Origin: Cafeteria roenbergensis
Taxonomy: Eukaryota > Sar > Bigyra > Bicosoecida > Cafeteriaceae
Length of the DNA: 64,000 nt
Assembly: GCA_008330645.1 (NCBI GenBank)
Contig: VLTN01000045.1
Coordinates: 124,001 to 188,000, forward strand
Direction: 5' to 3'
In this document: in pieces, positions 1 through 12,700 of the stretch
Layout: each line of letters opens with the position of its first letter
Numbering within the stretch: the first letter of the stretch is position 1
Translations under genes and position numbers: made by a program
Notes under the pieces: model-generated
Seen by the model: the letters and a program-made list of their open reading frames with translations, nothing else
Told to the model about the DNA's origin: nothing
Database searches by the model: none

Positions 1-3000
1 CAGGGCACAGCCCGCCCCATTGCCGCACTTACCTCGTAGTAGGTTCGCAGGCGGGAGAGCAGCCCAACAGCTCGGGCAAGCGTGTGCAGCGCAAAGGGGC
101 GGACGATGTGGTCCGGCACGTGCGCCACGATGGCCGTGATTCGCTCTCGCGGCTTGAGGGCCTTTTCGGCGATGAGCTGCAAGAGTGGGGTTGGGGGGCA
201 GGGGGGTTGGAGCACCGAGAGCAACGCGGAGCGTCATACCGCGACTCGCTGCACCCTTTGCCTGGGCCGCGACTTGTGCAACCTTCCCGGCTTGCGGCCA
301 AGCCGCGAGTCGACGCGCGATCGGGAGCCGGTGTCTCACCGTTTCTGCCATGTCGTGATACCGGAGCAACACCTCCAGCTGCAAGCCTCGAAGGGAGGCA
401 ATGGCCTCCCAGTTAAGCCGCCTGCTCGGAGATTCGCCGTCTGCGTCCAACGAGGTTTCATCGCCCCCGCCCGGCCACCTCTGAGTCCCCATCTCCCCCG
501 GTGGGGCCACAGACGCTGCCGTGACGTCCTGCATGTCGCTCGTCGCCCTGCGGTGGCCCATGCGACGCTGTGCAACTGGATGCGCAACAGGTGACGCAGA
601 ATCGCTACTCAGCGTGGACGCACGTGCCTGCAGTTCCTTGCGGACGGGCCTGCCTCGCGCCGCGCGCCCCTCGATGGCTGGGCGGTCTGCTCCCTCCAAC
701 CAGCTTCCGGATTCGTCCTCCAGCGCTGGAAGCCGGCCGTCCCTTTCAAAGCGCGACGACTGCTGCGGCAGCGGACTGCGCTCCCCGCTCGACCCGCCCG
801 AGCTGAACGCATCCAGCGCGTCGGCAGCGTGCGAAAGCACCGCCCGCTCAGCGTGCTGCTCCGCCTCGCGCGACAGCGTCTCCTCGCGCACCGTCACGGG
901 CAGCGATAAGACGCCGAGCACTCGCACTCGCCCCTGCGCGTCAACCACCTGCCGCATGCTCGACTCCAGCCCGCCGAGCACGTCTACAACGGCCCTGGAA
1001 CGGGCTGAAGCCGTCAGGCGCACGGGTGACGCAGTGCGCGCGAGGCTGGCCGCCTCCGGAGACGTCGGCCCGATTCCCGCCTGGGGCTCCGGGCTGACCG
1101 GTCCGGAGTTGCGCCCCCTCCTTTCTCGCCGCCGCGGCGGGCTGGCGGAGCGCCCATCGGCCGCATCCAGCGAACCGCGGGGGGCGTCGCCGCGGACACT
1201 GTCTCCGTCAGCGAACTCCACACGCTTTCCCGGCGCCTGCGGCGCCGTCTCAAGGCCTGCTGGGGCCTCGTCAGCAGCGGTATCGCCGCTCGAAGGGTCG
1301 TCGACGGGACCTGCAGGGTTGGACCTGTCCAGAGGACGCGCGTCGGCTGGCGCTGGGGTGGGCGAGCCCTGCTGCAGCGGGCTGCCGCGCGACCTGAGCG
1401 ACCCAGGCGACGTCACGGCAGTGCGCTCCGACCGCCCGTCGGACCGCACGGTGCCCGGGCTCGCAGCCGATTGGCGGCGCACCGCGCCGCTTCCCCTCCT
1501 CCCGCGCCCGCCACGTGCCGCGCCCTCGCCCTCGCTCTCGCCCTCGCTGTCCTCGTCGTCGTCCGACGCAGCGCTTTCCCCAGAGCCGGATCGCAGAGAG
1601 CCCGGGGAGAGGGCGGCCGCGCGCCCCGAGCTGCTGGCCCTGCTGCTGCCCGCCGGCGACCTCAGGGGCGACGCGGGGCGGCTGCCGGCCAGGGCCTTCA
1701 TTGCTTCCAGCGTCTCCCACGCCTGCAGGCCGACCTCCGTCTCGATTGGCTCCTCGTCCTCCCTGGCAAGCTTGCGATGTGCCCACTCCTGCCTCGCCCG
1801 CATCTGGGCCGACCGCACCCGCGCCGACGACGCCGACGCGCGCGGAGGCGGCGCAGCGGACCGTGGCTGCACCAGGGAGTTGCCCCAGCGCCTCGTCACG
1901 CCCGTTTCGTCCTCGACCCCCGGCGGCAGGATTCCAATCGGCACGGCCTGGCGGCGTCGCTCGTCCTCGGCGATGCGTCGCTCGGCCTGCGCGCGCTCCA
2001 GCAGCCGCTGGGCCGCAGAGCGCGACTGCCCGCGACTGCGGGACGCCGAGGCAGCCAGGGCGTCCGAGAACCCGCCCTCGCCGTGCTCGGCCCTGACCTT
2101 CCGGCTGCCCAGGGTGAACATGGCCCACGCGTGGATGGCCAGCTGGATCTTGCGCCGGCGCGCCCTGCTCTTGCTCTCGGCCAGCAAGGGCGACAGCTGG
2201 CCCACGCCGAACACCCCGGACGTGCGAGAGGAAGCCAGCACGCGTGCCACCGCTGACTTGGACACCGGCTGGGCTGGCCTTGCGCCGACTCCGCTGCTCC
2301 CGCCAAGAGTGTCGAGCTCGCCCCCGGCGGGCCGCACCGGTGACGCGGGGGGCGTCTCGCGCGTCGCGGCGCCTGTGGTGGACAGCCCTGGCGAGGCTGG
2401 CGCGCTGCCTGCGGCCCTGACGGCCTCGCTCCGCCAGCCCGCCGCGGCAGCAGCCCCGGCCTCGGCCTCCTCGTCCGCTCGCCGCCTCTGCGCGCCCTCG
2501 TGCGCCATGGAGAGGAGCCGCTTGGCGTCCAGCACCTCGTCGGACCGAAGGTCCATCAGCTCGCGAAACCGCGCCTCCGACCTGGCCTCCGCAAGCCGCA
2601 CAGCCATGCCCGGCCGGCGCCTCGCCCGCTCCAGGCGAAAGGCTTCGGCGGCGCGCTGCTCGCGCTCAGCCTCGTCGCTGCCCGCCGAGGGGGCGGCGCC
2701 GGAGCTGCCCGCGTCGCTGCTGGTGACGCTCCCGCCCTCTCTGCTCTCACTGCGGCTGCGATGGCTCTGCCGGCGGCTGCGGAGGCTCTGCCGGCGGCTG
2801 CGGTCCTCCGTGAGGGCTCTGCCGTCCGCTGCGTCCGAGCTCGCTCGCCTGGCCGCCGCAGGGCGGGGCGCCGCCTCCCACCCGCCGCCGCGACGCTCCC
2901 AGCCGTCGGCCGGGCCGCCATCGGGCCCGAGGCCGGGGCGCCGGCCCCCCACGCTCCCCGCCTCCCGGGCTCTCCTCGCCTCCGCCTCCGCCTCCTCGCG

Positions 3001-6000
3001 GCGTCGCGCCTGGTCCCGGTAGTAGGCCGTGCCGGTTCGCCGCTCCCGCTGCCGGAAGGCGAAGAGACCAGTCTTGGCACGCACGAGCAGCGCCTTGGCC
3101 CGGCTCGTCCCCGCGCCGCCGCCTCCCCCAGGCGCCCGCGCCCGCCCCCCAGCCGCCCCCGTCGACGTCGCCCTTGCCCACCCTCCCGGAGTTGGCTCCG
3201 TCGCGAGCGGGCTGCGCCCCGAATCGAGGCCCCCGCTCCCCCCGCTGAGGCGGGCGAGGGACTCGCTGCCCCCGAGCCCCCCCTCCGCCGCGCGGTCTGC
3301 AGCCTCGATGGCGTCGCCGTAGCCGTAGAACCGCGACGGGTCGTCCGGATAGCGAGTCGCTCCCGTGGCCAGGGCCTGGCGAAACCGCTCGACTGCCGTC
3401 AAGGGCGGGAGAACCGGCCCGGCCGTGAGGGCGTCGCTCTCACGCCGGCTGGAAGAAGGGCTGGTCGAGCCGCTGCGTCCCGTGAAGCCGTCCGGCGCAA
3501 AGCCCGCTCGTGACGCGGTGCCCGTCGCGGCCGAAGCCTCCGAGGGCCGCCTCTGCATGGTGGGCGCTCGGTGCGCCCGCAGGGCAGCCAAGGCCTCCCG
3601 CCGAATGGCCCTGTCCGCCCGGAGCACGTCCACCGCGTAGCGCTCGGGCGGGCGGATGAGGCCGCACGCGGCCAGCGCCCCGCCTCGCGTCCGCCCCTGC
3701 TCAGCCAGGCACGCCTGCTGGTACGGGGTGAGGCGCGCGCCGCTGGCCAGCGCCCGCATGGGAAGGCCCTCGACGGAGTACACGCTTGCCTGCGGCTCCA
3801 GGCCGCCGCCCGGCGCGGGGGCCGACGACGTCGCCCTGGCCATCGCGGTCAGCTCTGCGTTGGAAGGGACGCTCCGCTCCAGGAGACCGTGCAGCTCGGA
3901 CAGGCCGAAGGAGGCGCCGGCCTCGTCCAGCGCCGCCAGCTGCCGCAAGCCGCTGCCCTCGCCGTCGCCGTCGCCCAACTGCATCGAGCGGTGAAGGCCC
4001 TGGCTCGACGGCGGGGGCGCGCGGATATGCCCGGCGGAGGCCTGGCCGGCGAGCGCCCCCTTCCCCTCAACGGGCGGCAGCGTCTCGCCCACCCGGACAG
4101 GGGCCGGCGCCCTTCCGTCCCCGCGGCGCCACATCGGCGTCACCGTGGCCGAGGCCCTGGGCGCGGGGTAACCCAGCCGCATCGGCGCAAAGTCGGCCCG
4201 CCGAACCGGCTCCTTTCGCTCCGCGTCGTATCCGATCCGCGCGTCGTCCTCGCCCACGCCCACGCTGTAGGTGCCAAACGGGGTTGAGACCACCACTCTG
4301 GCGTCTCGCAATCCGGAGGTCTCGCTGCTGTGCGCGGCAGACATGCTCAGCGCCCGCGCCATCGGAGGAGCACCCCCGGCTCCCCAGCCCTCCGCGTCCT
4401 CCTGGCCCCGATCGCCAAAGCTGCCGGCGCCTTCGGCTTCGTTCCAGCCCCAGCCCGCCGCGTGGCGACCGCCTCCGGCGCTCGCGAGGCGGTGGTCTCC
4501 CGCCCCCTGCGCTCCGGCCCGCGGCCACCCCACGGCGAGCTTCCCTTCGCGGCCCGCCTCCGTCCTTGCCGCTCGCAGCGCCGCGTCGTGGGCCCGCCGC
4601 GCGCTGTCCACGTCCACTCTGAAGTACGTTGCCAGAAGCGACAGCTCGGCGGCCTCGTCCACGGTCTCGCCGGTGCCTAGCTCGCGCTCCAGCTGCAGCC
4701 GGAAGGACTGCGGCCCCCCCTGCCCGGCGCCTGCAACTGCCCGCCCGTGCCTGTACCGCGGGTCCCCTGGCACCACCGGCGTGACGCGGTGCTCCGACCC
4801 GCCCGTCCGCTCCCGCCGCTCGATCTCCTCCTGCAGGGCAAGGTGGTAAGCCTCCAGCACGCCGGGCACCCAGTACAGCGGAGTTGGGTCCTCCAGCAGC
4901 GCGGTGATGGCCCTCGCCATGGAGGCGGCGCCGCCCTGCGCCGGCCTGAACGCCTCAGCGCGCACAGGCGCCGGCAGAGCCTCGCTGGCGAAGAGCGCGG
5001 CGGACACGGCACGAAGCTCCGCCTGGGCGCACTTCGCAGCGTCATGGCTGCCACGGCGCCTGCAAGCGTGGCGCTCGAGGGCATCCGTTCGGCCGGCAAG
5101 GCTGCGAGGCAGCGGCGGAGGAATGTATCCCCGCAGCCAGGCGATGCGATGCTGTGCGTTCTGCAGCATGGCTGGCACCAGCCCGCCAGAGAGCATCACG
5201 CGCTTGATGCGGCGGTCGAACAGAGCGGCTTCGGCCATCGCACCCACGAGCTCTGCCCGCCGGAGGGCTGTCGCCGCCGCCGCCACAGACGCCTGGAACC
5301 GGCGCACGACCACGTCCGCTCGAGCCAGAGACCCAAAGTCGGTGTCATCCCGCAGAGCGGAGGGCTCCTCCTTGTCGTCATCGCCAACCGCCTCCCCGTC
5401 GCGCTCTCGCTCGCGACTCGACGCCGACGCGGACCGATCGCTGCCGGAGCCGGAAGCCCGGCGACCCCGGCTCCGTCCCCGGCCCGGCCGCTTGGGCGCG
5501 CTTCGCCTGCCCCGGACCCTGTCGCTCTGGCTCCAGCCGGCCGAGTCACCACTGGTGCCGCTGTCGCCGCTGTCGCTGCTGCCGCCGCTGTTGCTGCGGC
5601 TGCGCGAGGCAAAGCGGCTGCCTCCCGGCGCGCGCGGGCAAGTTTCCTGGTCCTGCAAGCGCGGCATGTGGTGCCCGCGCCCAATGTCCACACGCACGGC
5701 CAGCGGCAGCCCGCGGTGCGCCCGTTCCCACCCAGCGGCCCACGCCGAGGCCACGTGCGCTGCGAGCGCTCCGCCAGCATCGAATGCGTACACGTCCAGA
5801 GCGACCCCACCGGAGAGCCAGAGCTCGACATGGCGCGTTCCCTTCCTGTACCGCTCTTCGATGAATGCGGGAGACGTGGGCCGGGCGCGAACGCCAAGGA
5901 CCTCGGTCCAGGGGCGTCGCAGGACTCGCTGCGCGCCGTTGGCAAACAGCGACGGCTCCACCAGGCAGAACGACACCTCGCTGACAGCCATTGCCATTAG

Positions 6001-6313
6001 CACTGCGGTGCCGCAAAGCCACACAGAAGCAATGGAAGTGGAGCCCGCGGCTCGCGCGGCCTCGCGGGCGGCCGTTTGAGGCTAGGCTCAGCAACTCGCC
6101 GCGCGTCGGCGTCATTCGCGCTCACTGGCGCCCACCCTGGCGTCCAGGGCGCGCTCGGCGGGAGTGGCAATGCTCACCAGGCACGAAGGCCGCCGCTTGC
6201 TCTGGCGGGGGGAGGTTCGCGAACACCATGCGGGCGTGCCTGAACGACTCCCTCTCCGGCTGAGTCATGCATGACCAGGCGACCCACTTGCCTTGCAAGC
6301 GATTCGACTGCAT
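1..6313 (-). CDS. very large uncharacterised protein, 3' end beyond the left edge
   Basis: The minus frame is open from about 6076 to base 1 without a stop. My model is ATG at 6313-6311, exon 6313-6178, intron 6177-6003 (GTGAGC to GCAG), exon 6002-340, intron 339-177 (GTGAGA to GCAG), exon 176-33, then a strong donor GTAAGT at 32. All phases agree and give at least 1981 residues. The intron at 339-177 is supported because splicing yields a helix-like stretch (LIAEKALKPRERITAIV) while reading through gives low-quality protein. An N-terminal folded-looking part is followed by Ser/Arg/Gly-rich disordered stretches, a helical block near residues 250-450 and more disorder. I recognise no domain and assign no function. 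The first exon is less certain; an in-frame ATG at 5997 is the alternative start. Confidence 0.7.
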
Positions 6314-6797
6314 TGCCAAGCCTTTTTTGGTTCGTTCACGGCCCCACGCCCGGCAGGTCCCGGCGCCTTTGCCCTCCGGACGCCGGGCCAGGTGCTTGCG
6401 CAGCGGCAACGCCTTCAGCAGAGCTGCTGCTGTGGCTCGAGTGCCCCGGCTGCTCGGCTTCGACAACGAGGAGCTGGCGGCGCCGCCTCCTGTGATGACT
6501 CTCGACAATGGGCAAACTTCTGCATCTGCTAGGTCCGCCAGCACAACACTCATTCTGCGCCTTGGAGGCGCAATGCCCGCGGCGCCGCACACAACAACAA
6601 AACAACGGCTTGGTATCCAGAGCTGCCCAGGCCTCGGCAGGCGACGACTTGCGAGAGCAGTGGACACCGGGACGTCTGGTTGAGGTGGCCAGCGTGCAGA
6701 CTGAGGTATTGAGCTTTTGAGCGTTTCCACCGCCTCCAACAGCCTCAGGGGACTTTGCAAACGACGTCGCTCACATGGCGGTGTCCCTGGGCAGCCA
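6314..6797. other. intergenic, no gene seen
   Basis: This 484-bp stretch lies between the stop of the TPR gene and the proposed start of the large gene; both run on the minus strand. It is less GC-rich than the flanks. Short open frames on both strands lack domain or composition support. It should hold the 3' UTR of the TPR gene and the promoter of the next gene. Confidence 0.5.
6418..6424. promoter_or_regulatory. GCAGAGC candidate promoter element
   Basis: GCAGAGC on the + strand, 105 nt upstream of the proposed start (6313) of the minus-strand gene. It belongs to the recurrent GCTCTGC/GCAGAGC set but is one of the more distant members. Confidence 0.3.
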
Positions 6798-9700
6798 TCA
6801 CGACTCCACCCCTGCCTCAGTGGATGCCTCGCGTGCACGAGTCACGTCTCGAAGCTGCGATGTGATGTCCAGGCTGGCGGTGAACGACGTCAAGTGAACG
6901 CACAGCCTTGACGCAAACCTGTCCTTGCGGAGGTCAAGGTCCTTGAAGAACGTGCCAGCCACTGCGTCAAGCTCGGGCATGCTCGGCCGCGCCGCCTCCT
7001 CCCTGAGCCTCTTTAGGGCCAGCTCGGTCAATTTCAAAGCGGGGTGGCTCGGCCCCAGGCTTTGCTCCTCAATGCCCGCGCATCGAACTAAACACTGTTC
7101 GGCCTCGCCTCTATTCCCGTTCATGCGATGGCACCGTGCCAAAGTGAACAACACAGCTGCGTATGTTGGATGATCCTCACCCAGAGCTGCGCTGAAGATT
7201 GCTCGACAGTTCTCGATGATCTCCAGCGCCTCCCTCGGCTGGCCCAACTGCAAGCAGCACTGTGCCTTTCCCTTGAGCGTGTTCGCCAGGGCAGGGTGGT
7301 CCTTGCCAAGGGTCACGCCCTCGATAAGTGCGGTTTCGTCCAGCAAGCGCTTCGCCTCCTCAGGGCTCTCCAGCTCAAGATGGCAAAAGGCCATCAGATA
7401 CAGCCCGCTTGCTCGCATTGGGTGGGCGTTGTCCAAGTGCTCGTGGTAGGCCTCCTCGTTGGCTTGCAGGAGCTTTAGTGCGCCCTGAAAGTCTCCTCCT
7501 GCCATGCGGCAAACTGCTTGCAGTCGCTGCGTGTTGGCCAGGCCAGGGTGAGACCTGCCCAGCGTGGCCACCTCAATTTTCGCGCACTCGCCAAGGAGCC
7601 GTTCCGCAATGGCAACACAGCCCAGGCAGAGCTGGCACTCGGCGGCTCTGAACATTGCCCCCGCCACCAAGAAGTGGCCTGGGCCCAGGGTTTTGGAGAA
7701 TGCTTCCCTGCACTTGAGCAGGATGCGCAGCGCTGCCCGAAGGTGTCCTTGCGCCATCAGGCACAGCGCCAACTCCTTCCGGGTGCTGATGAATGCAGGG
7801 TGCTCCTTGCCCAGCCTGTGCATTTGAATTCCAGCACATTTGCCGAGCAAATGCCGTGCCTGGTCGTAGCGACCCAGCAGGCGTTCGCACTGCGCCATCA
7901 TGTAGAGCGTGGCTGAGAAGTCTGGGTTGTCCTCTCCCGTCGTGGGGCTCTGGGCAGCCATGCAAGCCTTGAGAAGCTTCGCAGCATCCTTCAGCCGCCC
8001 TCTGACCATGCAGCACTTCGCTTCAATCCGCCAAGCACCGACCATTGCTAAGAGCTGGTCACCAGGAAGCTGCTCCTGGGCTTCCTTGAAGGACGACGGA
8101 ATTTGCGCCGCCTCGGTAAACTCGCCCAGCTCGAGATGGCAAAGGGCCATGTTTGCCAGAGTCAGCGGTAACGAAGGGTGCTTGCAGTGCGCTTGCCCTT
8201 GCGTTCCCTCGAGGATGCGTCTGCACTCCTGCAGCAGGCCCAGGGCGATGCGAAAGTTCCCTCTGGCCATTTCGCACTGGGCCTGCATCCTCTTTGTGTT
8301 TGCAAGCCCCGGATGGTCAGGGCCAAGCGAGGAGGTCTCGATGTCGGCGCATACACAAAGCAGTTCCAGCGCCTTGGTGGTTTCGCCCTTGAGACGGTGG
8401 TATTGGGCCAGCGTGTACAGCGCAGCGGCATACAGGGGGTGCCGTGCCCCAAGAGTTTCCTCGTACACTCGCTTGCAGCTCTCCAAGTCGTTGAACGCGT
8501 CTTCGTAGAGCGCCACGGCCAACTTGCATTGTGCCTGCAACCGAAGCGTGTTGGCGTAGCCAGGGTGGTTCGGCCCCAACGCCTGAGCCTCAATTTCCCG
8601 GCACTGTTGCAGGCATCTGATTGCCGAAGAGTAGTCGCACTTGTCCAGGTGGCACTGGGCCATGGCATACAGAGTCCTGGCGTAGCTTGGATGCTTGCAC
8701 CCTAGGGTCTCCTCTTGGACGTCCAAGCACTTCTGCAGCAACGCCAGGGCCTCGTCAAACTTCCGCTGGTGCCGAAAACACTGCGCCATTGCGCACAGCC
8801 TGCTAGCGACTCGAGGGTGTGCTGTATCGAGCTTCCACGCCTGGATCCGCTCGCAGCGCACGAGCAAATGCATGGCTTGGTCGAAGTCGCGCAGTGCAAG
8901 GGCACACTGGGCCATTCGGACCAGGTGCCGGCCAACCTGGATCGACTCAGGCCCAAACGACACGGCCAGCGTGCTGCAGCACCTTCCCAGTGCGTGAAGT
9001 GCATTGCCGTACTGCGCCAGCTCGATGTAGCACTGTGCTTGCTCTGCCAATGCCTCCGCGACCGCGGGGTTTGCGTGCCGCGTCGCCCTCGGCAGCACGT
9101 CCACCGCAAGCTTCGCCGACAGCAGACCCTCGGCGTATCTGCCCTGCTGCCTTTGGCAACGAGACTTGTTGGTGAGCACCTGGGAAGCTTGCGCGGTCCA
9201 CGAGGCTCCCTGTTTTCGGCAGACGGACTCCACTTTGTCCAGCAGATCCAGCGCGAGAGCGTTGTCCCCCTGCAGCCGGTGGCAACGGGCAGAGAACATG
9301 CGCCATTCCGCAAGCTGGGCGCTGCTCACCTCCGAGGCTGAATGGCAGTCGTCGAGCAAGCTCGCTTCGTGCGTTTGGTCGAGCGCTTGCTGGTACTGAC
9401 CCTTGCAGGCGAGGCACTCGGCCACTGCGAACGTTGCGGAAAGTCTCGAGCAGGGATCAGTCGCGGCCCCGAGCCACTCCCTGGCCAGATCCTCGGCGTT
9501 GCTGGGCTCTCCCAGAACACATAGCTGCCTGGAAAACGTGCGGCAGGCGGCCTGGCGCGTCGGAGAGCTGCACTTGGAGCACCGGGCGGCCAGCGCACGA
9601 TTGCCTCTTTCGATAGCCTGTTTCGCGGCTCTGCGATTCCCCTGCTTGGCGTAGCACTGGGCCAGCTGGGTGTAGACCGCGGCAGGGAGAGACAGGACCG

Positions 9701-12700
9701 TTCCCAGCTCCAGCGGGTCGGTACAGCTGCGAGAGACGCTCGAGAACATTTCCAATGCAGCACAGCTGCGGTTTGTCTCCGCGTAGCATTGGGCTATGCA
9801 GAGCCGGGCAAACGTACTGTTGTGGGCAGCGCAGTGCCGCTGCAGCAGCTCGAGCGCCAGCGCAAAATTCCCTTGCTTCATGTGAATGCGTCCGAGCCTG
9901 AACCAGTCGGGTGTTGGCACAGATGACTCTGCTGATGAGTTACCTCCCTCGGCGACTCTGCGCAGGTGTGCCACCTGTGCGAGCTGCGGGTGGTCGTGTC
10001 CACCCGACTCCCTGAGTGTGTCTTCGCACTCTTTTAGGAGCCCCTCCGCGTCGGCGAGAGACCCCTCGTGCACTTTGCACTCTGCCAGCAGGAGCACCAA
10101 GTCCACGCAGTCGGGGTGCTTGGAGCCGACCACGGGTTCCAGACCCAGCTTGCATTTGTCGAGTAGCTCGGTTGCTTCACCCCAGCGACGGAGTGCCATG
10201 AGTTGCTCCGCCTCGAGGACTTGAATGCCAGCCCATTGCTGCTTTGTCAGACTCGGAAGCAGCGCCGCCATTTCCTTGCTGCGGCCCACCTGACTGAGGG
10301 CCAGCTCGTGCTTTCCTTGCAAGCTCAGGCAGTGGGCTTGCACAAGCGGGAGCCTTGGCTCAGAGCAACGCCAGCAACATCCAGCTTTGGCGCCGCAATC
10401 GGGGCTGCCGCGACGAATCCCCACGGGTCCAGGGTGAGCCGCGCTACCTTTGGGGGTCTGCGTTCCAGCCAGAAGGCCTGCTTCCTGAAGCTGCCGCAGG
10501 GCTTCCTCGGCGTGGCCGCAGTGGGCGAGGAACTCTGCATACCGCAGAACGGGATGAAGGGCCCCGCAAACCGTCGGGTCGGGTCCGTTCTGCAAACTCA
10601 GCTTGGCGAGCACGCCCCGGAGCTCATGCTCCTGCTCCAAGTCCTGGGGACGGGCAGTGAGTTGAGGGAGGATCTGCTCGATGCGCGAAATGAGGCCGAC
10701 TTTGTTGCCCTCCTTGAAAGAAGCGTGCGCCAGCGCTAGGGTTTCCTCGCGAAACGCAGTCGCAGTGCTGCACGTGCCAAACTCTTTCGGGCTGAGAGAG
10801 AAGACTTGTCCAGGGGCCTTGACTCTGGAGCGGACGGTCAGTTGGTGGGACGCCCACACTTGGAGCACCGCTTCCCCTCGGTCGATGAGCAGCTCCCCAA
10901 GGCGCGCTGTTTGCGCACTTGTGAGGTAGCCGCCCTTGACTGCCATCGCTCTCGCTGCGGCGCAGGCCAAGGGCCAGCTCAAGTTCTCGGCCTCCTTGTC
11001 GAGCGCGTCGCCAGCACTTCTGATAAGCGCCTCAATCGCCGATGCAGCCGGCGACCCAGGGGAGGGGAAGCATGTGCACAGCAACGCAAGCTCAGCGCTG
11101 GGCGTCGGGACACGGCTGTCGCCCTTTCCAGAGTGCGATCGATCACCCAGTAGGTCGGATAGAACACGCGCGGAATGGCGAAGCCCGAGGCCGCACGAGT
11201 GAAGGGCCGCTTTGGCACTGTCCCGCACTCGTAGCACACAATCCGCTTGGCCAGGTGAACTCAAAGCAGAGGTGGCTGCCATGACGGACTTTCGCGCGAG
11301 GCCCAAGTTCTCAGATCCCAGTAGGCATTCGGTAGCCGCTTCCAGGGCTTTGCTTTCCTTGGCCTTGAAAGCGTCGTCGGGGGAGACACGAGCAGCCTCG
11401 ACGCGCCTCAACACCTCTGCTGCTTCCGGGCGAAACGTCGCAGTTAAGTGAGGGTGTAGCCAGTAGTCCGAAGCGCGTGCCAGCAGGACCCGAACGCTCC
11501 CGCAAACAGACTCGACGAGAGTCACCCCAGTGCGGCCGCAGAAGGCCTTGGTGTCTGGGCGCCACTGGACCGATTCCATTGCAGGGAGAGCAGGGGGGAA
11601 GGCCACAGTCTCTGAGTCTGCTGTCGCATCCGTGCTGCCGGGCGACGGAGCAACTGCTTTGGACAGTGCCTCGCCAGCCCAAGTCAGCGCATTGGTGCCC
11701 GTCCCACCAGCCTCTGCGACGTCTGTACCCACATCGAGGTCCACAACCCTCAGTCTGCCCTTGCCGTCTTGGCACCGCATCCAGACAACAGCGGTAATGT
11801 GGTCTGTCCTGGCCTTGCCAGCTTCCGGAATGCAGAGACGTGCGGCGTCGAGCAGCAACAGTGAGCCATCGGGCAAGGCATGCAGCTCGACGTCGAAGGG
11901 CAAGGCTCGGCTCGCCGGACCGAGTTTGGAGTCTGGAACTTCTCTTTGGCTGTGGAAGTAGCCGCAGCGTAGCAGCTCCTTGCCCGCGCCCCTGGTGTAG
12001 TAGTGAGCCACATTTTTGATCGCGGGTCTTGTGCTTGGACTGAGGTGGAGCAGCTTCGCAACTTTCCCTGCAACTTCTTCTGCAGCTGCGCAGCTGTGCA
12101 TCGTTTTGCCGCCGTCGCTCGAGCCCACCCTCAGCGAGTCGTCGCTGACTTGGTGGAACGGCTGGCACACCACGCGGACCACAGTGCCTGGCTCGCCATG
12201 TTCGCCCCCGACGGTTTCGTCGACGATGACAGCCGAGTGGGAGGAGAGGCATTCCAGGCCCTTTTGTTGACTGAGCCAGGCCACCATGCCCAGCTCTTGT
12301 TTGGCAGACTTGCCCGCCATGGGATCCTTGCCGTGGAACAGCTCGGGGACGATGGGCACCTTGAAGAACTTGCCGGTTGTTGAGTCCGCCAGTTTGAGAC
12401 CGCCTGCGAGTCCCTTCTCAACCACACGCAGCCCTTCCGCCGACGAAGAGTGATCTATGGCCTCGCTTACCGCATCCACCCATGCTTGTCGGCTTGTTTG
12501 GGGCTCGGGCAGCGCCAGGATGCGTGCAAGGAGGGGCGCCGCGGCTGTCGCAACTCGGCGCAGAGCATCGCAAGCCGCGGAACGCTCAAACATGGCTTGG
12601 CGCTCGTCGGCCCGCTTCCATGCGTGGCTGTCGACAGCAGGCAGCCTGACCTCGGTCTCGGCAGCTGCTGGCGCGTCTTGGCGCGGACGTGTCTCGCCTG

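Noticed and set aside
521-3022. Long + strand open frame of 833 codons
   Set aside because: It is Ser/Arg/Pro-rich and lies antisense to the left-edge gene, whose minus frame is open for 6 kb with splice-site support; such mirror frames are expected with very high GC at third positions.
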